A stretch of 64,000 nucleotides of DNA. Origin: Paracoccus versutus. GTDB lineage: Bacteria > Pseudomonadota > Alphaproteobacteria > Rhodobacterales > Rhodobacteraceae. Below, in pieces: positions 1-8,272 of the stretch; position 1 is the first letter of the stretch, and each line of letters starts with the position of its first letter. The notes beneath the pieces were generated by a model. It made no database searches, was not told the origin of the DNA, and saw only the letters and a program-made list of their open reading frames with translations. The stretch is from positions 35,295 to 99,294 of the forward strand of contig NZ_JRKO01000018.1 of the NCBI RefSeq assembly GCF_000763885.1. Reading direction: 5' to 3'. Position numbers and translations under genes: made by a program.

Positions 1-1062
1 CAGCGCCATGGCGTCGGTCAGGCTGCCCAGGTGGCCGATGCGGAACACCTTGCCTGCGACCTGGCCCAGGCCGGTGCCGAAGGCCATGTCATAGGTCTCC
101 AGCGCATGGCTGACGATCAGGTTGGCGTCGAAGCCCTCGGGGACGCGGATGGCGCTGACGCTGTCGGAATAAAGCTCGGGGCGGGCGGCGCAGAGCTTCA
201 GCCCCCAGGCCTCGACCGCGGCGCGCACGCCGCCGGCGATGCGGTGGTGGCGGGCAAAGACGTTCTCCAGCCCCTCGGCCAGGATGCGCTCGCAGCTGGC
301 GTTCAGCCCGTTGATCAGGCCGACCGGCGGCGTATAGGGATAGCCGTTGCGGGCATAGCCGGTCGCCATGTCGCGGATGTCGAAGAAGGTGCGCGGCAGG
401 CGCGCGCTTTCGACCGCCGCCATGGCCTTGGGCGAGAAGCCGACGATGGCCAGCCCCGGCGGCAGCATGAAGCCTTTTTGCGAGCCGGTGACGGCGATGT
501 CGACGCCCCATTCGTCCATGCGGAAATCCATCGAGCCGATCGAGGAAACGCCGTCGACGAACAGCATGGCCGGGTGCTTGGCGGCGTCCAGCGCGCGGCG
601 GACGGCGGCGATGTCGGATTTCACCCCGGTTGCGGTCTCGTTATGCGTGGCCAGCACGACGCGGATCTCGTGGCCCTTGTCGGCGGCCAGGATCTCTTCG
701 AAACGGTCGGCGGGGATGCCCTCGCCCCAGGGGGTCTCGACGAAGGTCACGTCCAGCCCGTGGCGCTGGCACATGTCGATCCAGCGGTGGCTGAACATGC
801 CGTTGCGGGCCGCCAGCACCTTGTCGCCGGGCGACAGCGTGTTGGTGATCGCGGTTTCCCAGCCGCCGGTGCCGGTCGAGGGGAACAGGAAAACCTGCGC
901 CTGCGTGGTCTTGAGGACTTTCTTCACCCCCTCCAGCGCCGGATGCAGCATCCGGCCGAACACCGGCGAGCGGTGGTCGATGGTGGGCATGTCCACGGCC
1001 TTGCGCATCTCCTCGGGGATGTTGGTGGGGCCGGGGATGAAGATCGGGTTCTGACTGGTCAT
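1..1062 (-). CDS. bhcA: Aspartate-glyoxylate aminotransferase BhcA, 3' end cut by window edge
   Basis: PLP-dependent class V aminotransferase of the serine/aspartate-glyoxylate type. The first 354 residues are visible and the gene runs off the left edge; the family is about 390-400 aa. The GTGG segment near residues 64-67 and the VTGSQKG motif with Lys196 are the expected cofactor-binding features, Lys196 being the predicted Schiff-base residue. ATG at 1062-1060 is preceded by a strong AGGAGG. It is divergent from an IclR regulator, exactly as bhcA and bhcR are in the Paracoccus beta-hydroxyaspartate cycle, where BhcA transfers an amino group from aspartate to glyoxylate to give glycine. Without the rest of the cluster (bhcB, C, D would lie left of the window), a serine-glyoxylate aminotransferase remains possible from sequence alone. 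Confidence 0.9.
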   Translation of the reverse strand, partial: MTSQNPIFIPGPTNIPEEMRKAVDMPTIDHRSPVFGRMLHPALEGVKKVLKTTQAQVFLFPSTGTGGWETAITNTLSPGDKVLAARNGMFSHRWIDMCQRHGLDVTFVETPWGEGIPADRFEEILAADKGHEIRVVLATHNETATGVKSDIAAVRRALDAAKHPAMLFVDGVSSIGSMDFRMDEWGVDIAVTGSQKGFMLPPGLAIVGFSPKAMAAVESARLPRTFFDIRDMATGYARNGYPYTPPVGLINGLNASCERILAEGLENVFARHHRIAGGVRAAVEAWGLKLCAARPELYSDSVSAIRVPEGFDANLIVSHALETYDMAFGTGLGQVAGKVFRIGHLGSLTDAMAL

Positions 1063-1246
1063 GGCAATTCCTCCTGCGCTTGTGGACCAAGCTACGTTTT
1101 GCTGTCCATTGATGCAATTTTTCTGAAAAATATTTCGCAATCGCGGAAAAATGGCCTAAAGTGACGTGGAATCAGCCGGTTGGTCTTTTCCAAAGCTAAG
1201 CCGTGATTTTCAAGAAAATGGAAAAGTTGTCGAAAGGAAAAATTGA
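1063..1246. promoter_or_regulatory. Divergent bhcA/bhcR promoter with two AT-rich palindromes
   Basis: This 184-bp spacer is clearly more AT-rich than its surroundings. Two perfect inverted repeats are visible: ATTTTTC-T-GAAAAAT at 1117-1131 and ATTTTC-AA-GAAAAT at 1206-1219. They share the half-site ATTTTC/GAAAAT, so they look like two copies of one operator. The second lies 28 bp before the regulator start. In Paracoccus BhcR is known to bind the bhc promoter and to respond to glyoxylate; that these palindromes are its sites is inferred. Confidence 0.6.
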
Positions 1247-2086
1247 ATGTCGGTTCAGATCCGCAAAAGGGGCCGTCCCAGGGGCCGCGCCGGCGGCCTT
1301 GGCGCCGAGGATTCGGGCGGCATCCGGGCGCTGGACCGGGCGCTCGACATCCTCGACCTGATCGCGGTCTCCAGCGGGCTGACGCTGACCGAGATCGCGC
1401 AGCGCCTGGAGATGGCGCCCTCGACCGTGCATCGGGTGCTGGTGACGCTGGCGGCGCGCGGCGTGGCGGAAAGCGACAGCCAGACCCAGGCCTGGCATGT
1501 CGGGCCGACGGCCTTTCGCCACGGCTCGGCCTTCATGCGCCGCTCGGGCCTGGTCGAGCGGGCGCGGCCGCTGCTGCGCCGGCTGATGGAGGTGACGGGC
1601 GAGACGGCGAACCTGGGCATCCTGAACGGCGATGCCGTGCTGTTCCTGAGCCAGGCCGAGACGCATGAGACGATCCGCGCCTTCTTTCCGCCCGGCACGC
1701 GCTCGGCGCTGCATGCCTCGGGGATCGGCAAGGCGCTTCTGGCCCATGCCCGGCCGGCGGACCTGAAGCGGATGATCCGCGAGATGCGGCTGGAGCGGTT
1801 CACCGAGATGACGCTGACCGACCCCCAGGCGCTCCTGGACGATCTGGCCCGCATCCGCGCCCGCGGCTATGCCCTGGACAACGAAGAGCGCACGCCCGGC
1901 ATGCGTTGCATCGCCGCGCCGATCTTCGACCTGGCCGGCGAGGCGGCGGCGGGGATCTCGGTCTCGGGGCCGAGCCTACGCATGTCGGACGCACGGCTCG
2001 AGGCCATGTCCGAGGCGGTGATCGAGGCCGCGCGCGAGCTTTCCCTGGGCATGGCGCCGCATGCGGGGGCGGGCGAGGAGCGCTGA
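1247..2086 (+). CDS. bhcR: IclR-family regulator BhcR of the beta-hydroxyaspartate cycle
   Basis: IclR-type transcription factor of 279 aa. A basic N-terminal tail (residues 5-14, rich in Arg and Gly) precedes a winged helix-turn-helix at about residues 26-85, with MAPSTVHRVL as the recognition-helix region. An IclR effector-binding (GAF-like) domain fills about residues 95-270. ATG 1247 follows a purine-rich stretch (cgaaaggaaa). The gene diverges from the aminotransferase at 1-1062; BhcR of Paracoccus sits in this position, senses glyoxylate and activates bhc genes. Identity as BhcR rests on this context plus family membership. Confidence 0.88.
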   Translation: MSVQIRKRGRPRGRAGGLGAEDSGGIRALDRALDILDLIAVSSGLTLTEIAQRLEMAPSTVHRVLVTLAARGVAESDSQTQAWHVGPTAFRHGSAFMRRSGLVERARPLLRRLMEVTGETANLGILNGDAVLFLSQAETHETIRAFFPPGTRSALHASGIGKALLAHARPADLKRMIREMRLERFTEMTLTDPQALLDDLARIRARGYALDNEERTPGMRCIAAPIFDLAGEAAAGISVSGPSLRMSDARLEAMSEAVIEAARELSLGMAPHAGAGEER

Positions 2087-2273
2087 TTCGTCTAATTGCG
2101 CCCGGACCGGACCTTTTCTTTCCGGGCTGATGCGGGGATTTCCCGGCCATTTGTGCATTAACCGTCGATTCACGTTCAGTTCACGCCGCCCGGCCTAGCT
2201 TCGACGCAACCTGTGACCGCGTCCGCCTGCCGGGTCCGAAGGATCCGGCGCGTGTCCTGCAAGGAGCTTCGGC

Positions 2274-3950
2274 ATGGAAGATTTCGTTTCCCGATCCGGT
2301 CCCGGATTCGATGGGATGCAGCAATTGCACCCCCGACCGGGTTGGGAAACGGAGGCGGCGGCGGATCCTGCGGAAGCCGCGGACATGCCCGGCCCCGCCA
2401 GCCGGCTTTACGGCGCCTGCAGCGTCGAGACCTATCGCGCCGCCGGTGCGCTGCATGCCGCCCATCGCGATGCGGGCGGGTTTCTGGATGCGGTGGACCG
2501 GTTCGCCACGCCGGATTTCTGGCGCCGGGACGCGGCGGTGAAGTCCTGGATCTACGACCGGCAGGCGATGGAACATGCGCCGGGCCGGGACATGGATTCG
2601 GTGCGGGTGTTCTATCACGCCGGCCATGGCCGGATGGGCGACGACGGGGTGTTCCACCTGCCGATGGGGGCGCTCTGGACCGGGACGGACGCCTGCCTGA
2701 CCGCCGAACGGATGCGGCTTGGCACCGACGGCCTGCGCTATCTGTTCTGGTCCACCAGCCAGTCGCTGCGCGTCGGGCGGGGCTTCAGCCCGCTTTACAG
2801 CTGGGCGCGGGCCAATGCCGGGCTGCGGATGCTGTTCGGCTTCGATTCGATCTGCTGGGATTCCGGCCGCTATGGCGCGAATTTCTGGCGCCACTGGCAG
2901 ATGGGCAAGCCCTTTGCCCAGGCCTGGCTGGACGGGGCCTGGGACGTGGCCCCCGACCAAAGCCCGGTCGCCTGCGCCTGCGCGCCCGACCGCGATGCGG
3001 CGCTGGCCATGCTGTTCGGCGAGCGGCGCTTTGCGGCGCAGCGCGGCGCGGCGCAATGCTGGGCCTGGCGCTGGCACGCGCCCCAGGCGCTTTACCAGCG
3101 CGAGGCGGCGCTGACCGAGCCCCCGGCCGAGTTCGGCGCCGTGCGGCTGGTCCCGGTGTCCGAGGATCGCGCCCTGGCCCGCTCGGTGCTGTCGCGGCTG
3201 GGGCTGGACCCGGCCCTGGCCGCCCTCGATGCGCAGGGCGCGCTTTCGGTGGGCCAGGGGGCGCTGCGCTTCCAGCGCCGGCCGGACGGGCACATCCTGC
3301 TGGAGCTGGAGCCCGCCGCGCCGGGGCGCGGCCTGCGCGAGATGCCGCCGCGCCGCGCCCTGGTCAGCCGCGCCCGGTCCGTGCTGCGGTCATACGGCTT
3401 TCTGCCGGCGGGGATCGAGCTGGTCTTCGACCGCGTCTCGCTGGCGCTTTCGGCGACGGCCAGCCTGCGCCGGCTGGACGAGCCCGCGGCGGAAAGCCTG
3501 GACGAGATCATCGTGCAATTCCGCCAGGCGATCGACGGCATCCCGGTGCTGACCCCGGATGCCGGCACGCTGCGGCTGGCGATGCGGCCGGACGGCACCG
3601 TGCTGCGCATCGAATCGACCCTGCGCCGGGTGGCCGAGCGGATGCCGGTGCGCGCCCATCGCCACGGCCTGCCCGACGACCCGCCGCCGCCTGTGCGGCC
3701 CGAGGGCCTGCCCGAGCCCGAGCCGCAGTCGATCACCCGCATCCTGGCGCAGCATTCGGCGCGGCTGATGCGCGACCTGGCCGCGCGCGGCGCGGCGCCG
3801 CTGAGCCTGCGCACCCTGCCGGGCACCACGGAAATCGGATACGGAATCCGCAGCAACACCGCCCGTCTCGTCGCCCGCCAGGGCATCGAGATCGAATGCG
3901 TGCGCGGCTTTCGCAAGCGTTACTGGATCCAGTCTGACCTGGGTGACTGA
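2274..3950 (+). CDS. Caspase/gingipain-like (possibly DUF6345-type) protein with C-terminal extension; expected Cys absent
   Basis: Protein of 558 aa, function unknown. Residues about 105-200 look like a clan-CD (caspase/gingipain) fold: a strand ending in VFYHAGHG (residues 112-119, His118 as candidate catalytic His), a second strand ending in LFWSTSQSL (157-165) where proteases of this clan carry the nucleophilic Cys, then a hydrophobic strand LRMLFGFDSI. Here the nucleophile position holds Ser/Thr, so the protein may be an inactive or altered enzyme. Residues about 250-558 are an Ala/Arg-rich extension with no recognised domain; a proline-rich linker lies near residue 470. There is no signal peptide. 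AAGGAG at 2261-2266 supports the ATG at 2274. The pentapeptide-repeat gene starts 88 bp downstream beyond a hairpin. Fold assignment is from motif reading only. Confidence 0.55.
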   Translation: MEDFVSRSGPGFDGMQQLHPRPGWETEAAADPAEAADMPGPASRLYGACSVETYRAAGALHAAHRDAGGFLDAVDRFATPDFWRRDAAVKSWIYDRQAMEHAPGRDMDSVRVFYHAGHGRMGDDGVFHLPMGALWTGTDACLTAERMRLGTDGLRYLFWSTSQSLRVGRGFSPLYSWARANAGLRMLFGFDSICWDSGRYGANFWRHWQMGKPFAQAWLDGAWDVAPDQSPVACACAPDRDAALAMLFGERRFAAQRGAAQCWAWRWHAPQALYQREAALTEPPAEFGAVRLVPVSEDRALARSVLSRLGLDPALAALDAQGALSVGQGALRFQRRPDGHILLELEPAAPGRGLREMPPRRALVSRARSVLRSYGFLPAGIELVFDRVSLALSATASLRRLDEPAAESLDEIIVQFRQAIDGIPVLTPDAGTLRLAMRPDGTVLRIESTLRRVAERMPVRAHRHGLPDDPPPPVRPEGLPEPEPQSITRILAQHSARLMRDLAARGAAPLSLRTLPGTTEIGYGIRSNTARLVARQGIEIECVRGFRKRYWIQSDLGD

Positions 3951-3960
3951 CGATCCGGTA

Positions 3961-3990
3961 GCCCGGAGGCGGAGGCAGCCGCCTCCGGGC
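3961..3990. terminator. Perfect 12-bp stem-loop downstream of the caspase-like gene
   Basis: GCCCGGAGGCGG at 3961-3972 pairs perfectly with 3979-3990 around a 6-nt loop. It lies 10 bp after the upstream stop codon and 48 bp before the next start. There is no T-run, so it may act as a processing or partial termination hairpin between the two genes. Confidence 0.6.
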
Positions 3991-4038
3991 ACTTGACTGG
4001 CCGCACACTCTTGGCGAGGACTGTCCGAGAGAGGGAGC

Positions 4039-4755
4039 ATGGCGGAATACACCCGCGCCGAGATCGTCCGGCGCATCGCGACGATGGGCCGTCTGCACCT
4101 GGCCGGGTCCGACCTGGCCGGGCTGGACCTGTCGGGCATGACGCTGGTGGGTGCCGACCTGTCCTATGCCGACCTGACCGAGGCCGACCTGACCGACGCG
4201 CAGCTGTCGGATGCAAGCCTGTGGTCGGCCCGCGCGCCGCGGGCGCGGTTTCGCAACGCCAACCTGTCGCGGGCCAGCCTGGGTCTGGCGGACCTGTCCG
4301 ATGCCGACCTGCGCGGCGCGGTGCTGGAGCGCGCCGACCTGACCGGCGCGCGGCTGGACCGCGCGGACCTGACGGCCGCGCGGCTGCGCGGCGCCTGGCT
4401 CGACAGCATGCAGCGGGCGATGGCGACGGGCGCGCCGCCGCTGCGCTATCCGCCGCGGCACCGGCCCATGACCTGCGTGCTGCACGAGGACCACATCTCG
4501 GGCCCCGTGGCCCTGCGCTGCGGCGACCGGCTGGAGGTGCATCTGAACAGCCTGTCCGAGGCCGCGGCCCGCGACCCCCGCCTGGCCCGGCTGCAGGGCG
4601 CCCCGATCCTTGCCGGCCCCGAACTGCCCCGGCTGGATGCAGGCCCGCCCCTTGTCCTGGCCTTTGTCGCCGTCGCCCCCGGCCGCGCCCGGCTGGTGCT
4701 GGAGCCGGGCCGGGGCGGGGCGCCCATCGTGCTGGAGGTGCTGGTCTCGCCCTGA
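4039..4755 (+). CDS. Pentapeptide-repeat protein
   Basis: Protein of 238 aa. Residues about 18-125 are tandem A(D/N)LXX pentapeptide repeats (for example [18 protein letters not shown]), about 21 repeats and roughly five coils of a right-handed quadrilateral beta-helix. The remaining ~110 residues ([15 protein letters not shown] onward) form a separate beta-rich C-terminal domain that I do not recognise. GAGGGAG sits just upstream of the ATG. There is no signal peptide, so it is predicted cytoplasmic. Pentapeptide proteins include DNA mimics that protect gyrase and many scaffold proteins; nothing here separates these. Its neighbours (caspase-like protein upstream, SARP-type regulator convergent with a 12-bp gap) suggest one functional unit. 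Confidence 0.85.
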   Translation: MAEYTRAEIVRRIATMGRLHLAGSDLAGLDLSGMTLVGADLSYADLTEADLTDAQLSDASLWSARAPRARFRNANLSRASLGLADLSDADLRGAVLERADLTGARLDRADLTAARLRGAWLDSMQRAMATGAPPLRYPPRHRPMTCVLHEDHISGPVALRCGDRLEVHLNSLSEAAARDPRLARLQGAPILAGPELPRLDAGPPLVLAFVAVAPGRARLVLEPGRGGAPIVLEVLVSP

Positions 4756-4766
4756 CCGCCGCGGCC

Positions 4767-6359
4767 TCAAAGCCCCGAGCGGGTGATCCCCATCAGCCGG
4801 GCCATGCGCAGCGGCGCGACCGGATAATCCGGCTCGGCCATCAGCTCGAGCGAGAAATCCGGCTCGATCCGGCGCAGGTGGCGCAGGGCGTCGGCGGCGC
4901 CGGCCACGTCGCCGCGATGATAGCGCAGCGCCGCCAGGAAACGCAGCGAGGGCCGGTTGTCCGGGGCAAAGGCAAAGGCGGCCGCGGCCGAGTTCTCGGC
5001 ATCGCCCAGCCGGCCCAGCCGCAGCTGCACCACGGCGCGGCGCATCAGCCACGAGGCCGGGCCCAGCTCGGCCAGGGCGCCGCGGGCGCCGCGCTCGGTC
5101 GCCTCCAGCGCCTCGAGGTCGCGGCCGACATCGGTCAGCGCCTGGGACAGCGCATGGCAGGCCAGCTCGTTGTCGGGATCGTTGCGGCAGGCGGCCTGCG
5201 CCAGCTCCAGCGCCCCTACCGCATCCCGCCGCCACGAGGCGGAAAGCGAGGCCACCGCCAGCACCGAGGGGTTGGCGGGCGCCAGGTCGCGCGCCTGCCG
5301 CGCAAAGGCCTCGGCCTCGTCCGAGCAGCGCGCCGGATCCTCGGTCAGCCGCTCGCTGATCAGCGTGTTGCGCAGATAGGAACGCAGCGCCAGCGCCACG
5401 CCGCTCTGCCGTTCCCGCGGCATCGCGGCAAGGATGCGGTCGGCCGATTCCAGCCGGTCGCGGGAATAGCTGAACACGTCCCAGACCGGGAAGGTCAGCC
5501 CCTGCGCCGGCGGGGCGGTCCGCCGCGCCCGGTCAAGCAGCGCCACCGCGATCTGCGCCACCGCATGGCGCATGGTCGCGGTCTCGTCGGCGGCGCGGAT
5601 GGTGAAGCGCCGCGTCCAGCCGCGCGCGCCGGTGGCCAGGTCGCGCATCACCACCATCAGCGAGCAGTCGGTCCCCGCCGCATAGCAGATGGCGCCGATC
5701 TGGATGCCGGCCTGCGGCGCCCCGGCCGAGTGCCGGTCGGCCAGCACCGCCGGGATCATCTCGCAGGCGCGGGCGGCGGCCTCGTTCAGGATCATCTCGC
5801 CGATGACATGGGCGCGGGCGTCGTTGCTTTCGACCGGCTGCAAGGCCACGACGTAATCGCCGGGGGCGGGCTCGCCCGCGCACCAGGGCTCGGGCAGGGG
5901 CGGGGGCGGCAGGGGCCGTTGCAGGAAGCTGGGACCGTCGCAATCCGGCGTCAGCCGCAGGCGCATGTCGCGCAACCAGGTCTCGAACTCGGGGTCGGGC
6001 ACGTCGATATCGGCGGCGAACTCGATCGGCGCGCCGCCGGCGTCATAGACCGGGGTGAGGTCGATGCGCAGCCGCTCGGCGTCCAGCCCCACCCAGCCCA
6101 CGCCGGTCAGCAGGATGCCCTTTTCGGCACCCAGCGCGGCGCGCAGCTCGCGCAGCATCTGCCGCAGGCTGTCGGAACCGCGCTGCCGGCCCCGCTCGCT
6201 CCACAGCAGGTCTTGCAGCCGGGCGCGGCTGAGCCGCAGGTCCGGCGCCGTGCCCAGCAATGCCAGCGCGCCACGAGCCTTCTGGCTGCGGGGGGTGAGA
6301 TCCGCCCCGCCGGCGCCGCGCAGGCGCACGGATCCCATCAGACTCAGCGTGGCAGGCAT
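4767..6359 (-). CDS. SARP/BTAD-type transcriptional regulator with C-terminal TPR-like region
   Basis: Protein of 530 aa. The N-terminus (about 1-100) is a winged-helix DNA-binding domain of the SARP/OmpR type: a short beta hairpin with a GSVRLRG-like strand, then [12 protein letters not shown] and a helix with [20 protein letters not shown]. Residues about 150-290 match the middle region seen in adenylate-cyclase-like or CadC-like regulators, which predicts a peptide- or ligand-sensing region. Residues about 300-500 consist of Ala/Leu-rich helix pairs consistent with tetratricopeptide repeats. It has no transmembrane segment. Convergent with the pentapeptide gene and divergent from purM. It is a candidate regulator of the caspase-like/pentapeptide pair; that link is inferred from position. 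Confidence 0.75.
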   Translation of the reverse strand: MPATLSLMGSVRLRGAGGADLTPRSQKARGALALLGTAPDLRLSRARLQDLLWSERGRQRGSDSLRQMLRELRAALGAEKGILLTGVGWVGLDAERLRIDLTPVYDAGGAPIEFAADIDVPDPEFETWLRDMRLRLTPDCDGPSFLQRPLPPPPLPEPWCAGEPAPGDYVVALQPVESNDARAHVIGEMILNEAAARACEMIPAVLADRHSAGAPQAGIQIGAICYAAGTDCSLMVVMRDLATGARGWTRRFTIRAADETATMRHAVAQIAVALLDRARRTAPPAQGLTFPVWDVFSYSRDRLESADRILAAMPRERQSGVALALRSYLRNTLISERLTEDPARCSDEAEAFARQARDLAPANPSVLAVASLSASWRRDAVGALELAQAACRNDPDNELACHALSQALTDVGRDLEALEATERGARGALAELGPASWLMRRAVVQLRLGRLGDAENSAAAAFAFAPDNRPSLRFLAALRYHRGDVAGAADALRHLRRIEPDFSLELMAEPDYPVAPLRMARLMGITRSGL

Positions 6360-6548
6360 TTGATTCGCCGCATGGCTTCGTTATGGTCGCATATTGATCT
6401 TAATGCCCGGCGGCGGGGGCCGACAACAGCCGCCGCGCCGGATCGCGGCAGGGGCGCCGGGGCCAAATCCGCGCCCGGTCGCAGCGGGCACATTGCCTGC
6501 GCGGCCCGCCTGCGCTATCGGGGCGTCAAAGCAAAGGGGATCCCGAAG

Positions 6549-7598
6549 ATGACCGAGCAGCGCAAGAGCGGCCTGTCCTATGCCGAGGCCGGAGTGGATA
6601 TCGACGCGGGCAATGCGCTGGTCGAGCGGATCAAGCCCGCCGCCGCCGCCACCCGCCGCCCCGGCGTGATGGAAGGGCTGGGCGGCTTCGGCGCGCTCTT
6701 CGACCCGCGCGCGGCCGGCTACGACGACCCGGTTCTGGTGGCCGCGACCGACGGCGTCGGCACCAAGCTGCGCATCGGCATCGACACGGGCGAGCTTGAC
6801 GGGCTGGGCATCGACCTGGTGGCGATGTGCGTGAACGACCTGGTTTGCCAGGGTGCCGAGCCGCTGTTCTTCCTGGATTATTTCGCCACCGGCAAGCTGT
6901 CGGTCGATGAGGCGGCGCGGGTCATCAACGGCATCGCCGAGGGCTGCCGCCGGTCCGGCTGCGCGCTGATCGGCGGCGAGACGGCCGAGATGCCGGGCAT
7001 GTATGCGCGCGGCGATTTCGACCTCGCGGGCTTCGCCGTCGGCGCGATGGAGCGGGGCACGGCCCTGCCGGCGGGCGTCGCGGATGGCGACGTGCTGCTG
7101 GGCCTTGCCTCGGACGGGGTGCATTCCAACGGCTTCTCGCTGGTGCGCCGGGTGGCCGACCACGCCGGGCTCGACTGGTCGGCGCCCGCGCCCTTTGCCG
7201 CGGGCACGCTGGGCCAGGCGCTGCTGGTGCCGACGCGGCTCTACGTGCGCCCGCTCCTGGCGGCGATCCGCGCCGGTGGCGTGCATGCGGCGGCCCATAT
7301 CACCGGCGGCGGCATCACCGAGAACCTGCCGCGCGTCCTGCCCCAGGGCCTCGGGGCCGAGGTGGACCGCGACAGCTTCAGCCTGCCGCCGGTCTTCGAC
7401 TGGCTGGCCGGGGCCGGCGACATCGCTGATGCCGAGATGCTCAAGACCTTCAACTGCGGCATCGGCATGATCCTGGCCGTGGCCGCCGACCGCGCCGCCG
7501 AACTCGAGGCGCTGCTGAAGGCGCAGGGCGAAACGGTGGTCCGCCTGGGCCATGTCCGCCCCGGCGCCGGCGTGCGCTACTCCGGCCGGCTGCGGTGA
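6549..7598 (+). CDS. purM: Phosphoribosylformylglycinamidine cyclo-ligase (AIR synthetase)
   Basis: Fifth step of de novo purine synthesis: ATP-dependent closure of FGAM to 5-aminoimidazole ribonucleotide in the cytosol. The 349-aa protein is full length for the family. The DGVGTK motif at residues 68-73, the [11 protein letters not shown] motif near residue 148 and [11 protein letters not shown] further on are diagnostic. The open frame extends far upstream, but ATG 6549 preceded by AAAGGGGA and matching the usual N-terminus is the real start. The stop overlaps the GTG start of purN (GTGA), indicating translational coupling. Confidence 0.97.
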   Translation: MTEQRKSGLSYAEAGVDIDAGNALVERIKPAAAATRRPGVMEGLGGFGALFDPRAAGYDDPVLVAATDGVGTKLRIGIDTGELDGLGIDLVAMCVNDLVCQGAEPLFFLDYFATGKLSVDEAARVINGIAEGCRRSGCALIGGETAEMPGMYARGDFDLAGFAVGAMERGTALPAGVADGDVLLGLASDGVHSNGFSLVRRVADHAGLDWSAPAPFAAGTLGQALLVPTRLYVRPLLAAIRAGGVHAAAHITGGGITENLPRVLPQGLGAEVDRDSFSLPPVFDWLAGAGDIADAEMLKTFNCGIGMILAVAADRAAELEALLKAQGETVVRLGHVRPGAGVRYSGRLR

Positions 7599-8191
7599 AA
7601 CGCGTCGCCATCCTGATCTCGGGCGGCGGCTCGAACATGGTCCAGCTGGTCGAATCGATGACCGGCAGCCACCCGGCCCGCCCGGTGATCGTCGGCTCGA
7701 ACGACCCGCAGGCGGCGGGGCTGGCCAGGGCGCAGGCCCTGGGCGTGCCGAGCTTCGCGGTGGACCACCGCGCCTATCCCGGCGACCGCGCCGGTTTCGA
7801 GGCGGCGCTGCTGGAACCGCTGCTGGCGGCGGAACCGGACATCCTCTGCCTGGCCGGCTTCATGCGCATCCTGACCCCGGATTTCGTGCAGCGCTTCCAG
7901 GGCCGGATGCTGAACATCCACCCCTCGCTCCTGCCGAAATATCCCGGCCTGCACACCCATGGCCGCGCCATCGAGGCCGGCGATGCCGAGGCCGGGGCCA
8001 CCGTCCACCTGGTCACGCCCGAACTCGACGCCGGCCCGATCCTCGGCCAGGCGCGGGTGCCGGTCCTGCCCGGCGACACGGCCGAGACGCTGGCCGCCCG
8101 CGTCCTGGTCCAGGAACACCGGCTCTACCCCGCGGTGCTGCGCCGCTTCGCCCAGGGCGACCGGACGCCGATCACCCTCACCGCAGCGTGA
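7595..8191 (+). CDS. purN: Phosphoribosylglycinamide formyltransferase (GAR transformylase)
   Basis: Third step of purine synthesis: transfers a formyl group from 10-formyltetrahydrofolate to GAR. Protein of 198 aa, close to the usual length. The N-terminal GGGSNM phosphate loop (residues 10-15), the catalytic triad candidates Asn107, His109 and Asp145 (motifs [10 protein letters not shown] and [10 protein letters not shown]) and [12 protein letters not shown] are present. It starts at GTG 7595, overlapping the purM stop; this start gives the canonical N-terminus [14 protein letters not shown] terminator-like hairpin begins within the stop codon. Confidence 0.97.
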   Translation: MKRVAILISGGGSNMVQLVESMTGSHPARPVIVGSNDPQAAGLARAQALGVPSFAVDHRAYPGDRAGFEAALLEPLLAAEPDILCLAGFMRILTPDFVQRFQGRMLNIHPSLLPKYPGLHTHGRAIEAGDAEAGATVHLVTPELDAGPILGQARVPVLPGDTAETLAARVLVQEHRLYPAVLRRFAQGDRTPITLTAA

Positions 8192-8225
8192 GAAAAGGCG
8201 CGGGTCTGCGCCTTTCTCCGTTTTC
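8190..8225 (+). terminator. Terminator-like hairpin after purMN
   Basis: AAAGGCGC at 8194-8201 pairs with GCGCCTTT at 8208-8215 around a 6-nt loop, and the flanking GAGA/CTC can extend the stem. CGTTTTCC follows. The stem begins at the purN stop codon. Confidence 0.65.
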
Positions 8226-8260
8226 CAAATACCCTGGGGGTGCGGGGGCAAAGCCCCCGC
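8221..8260. repeat. Rhodobacterales-type 'TTCCAAATACCC' element with GC hairpin
   Basis: TTTTCCAAATACCC at 8221-8234 is followed by the perfect stem GCGGGGGC (8242-8249), loop AAA, GCCCCCGC (8253-8260). It lies between the convergent purN and livM. A related CTTCAAATACCC occurs at 35831-35842 downstream of purD. From memory, such AAATACCC/GGGTATTT elements are common at gene ends in this order. Likely a bidirectional terminator or REP-like element. Confidence 0.5.
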
Positions 8261-8272
8261 GACGTCCTTTCA

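Noticed and set aside
3993..6548. Very long open frame continuing upstream of purM
   Set aside because: It runs antisense to the SARP regulator and through the pentapeptide gene in another frame; Arg/Gly/Pro-rich composition and lack of domains mark it as a GC-rich shadow. Only the part from 6549 is purM.
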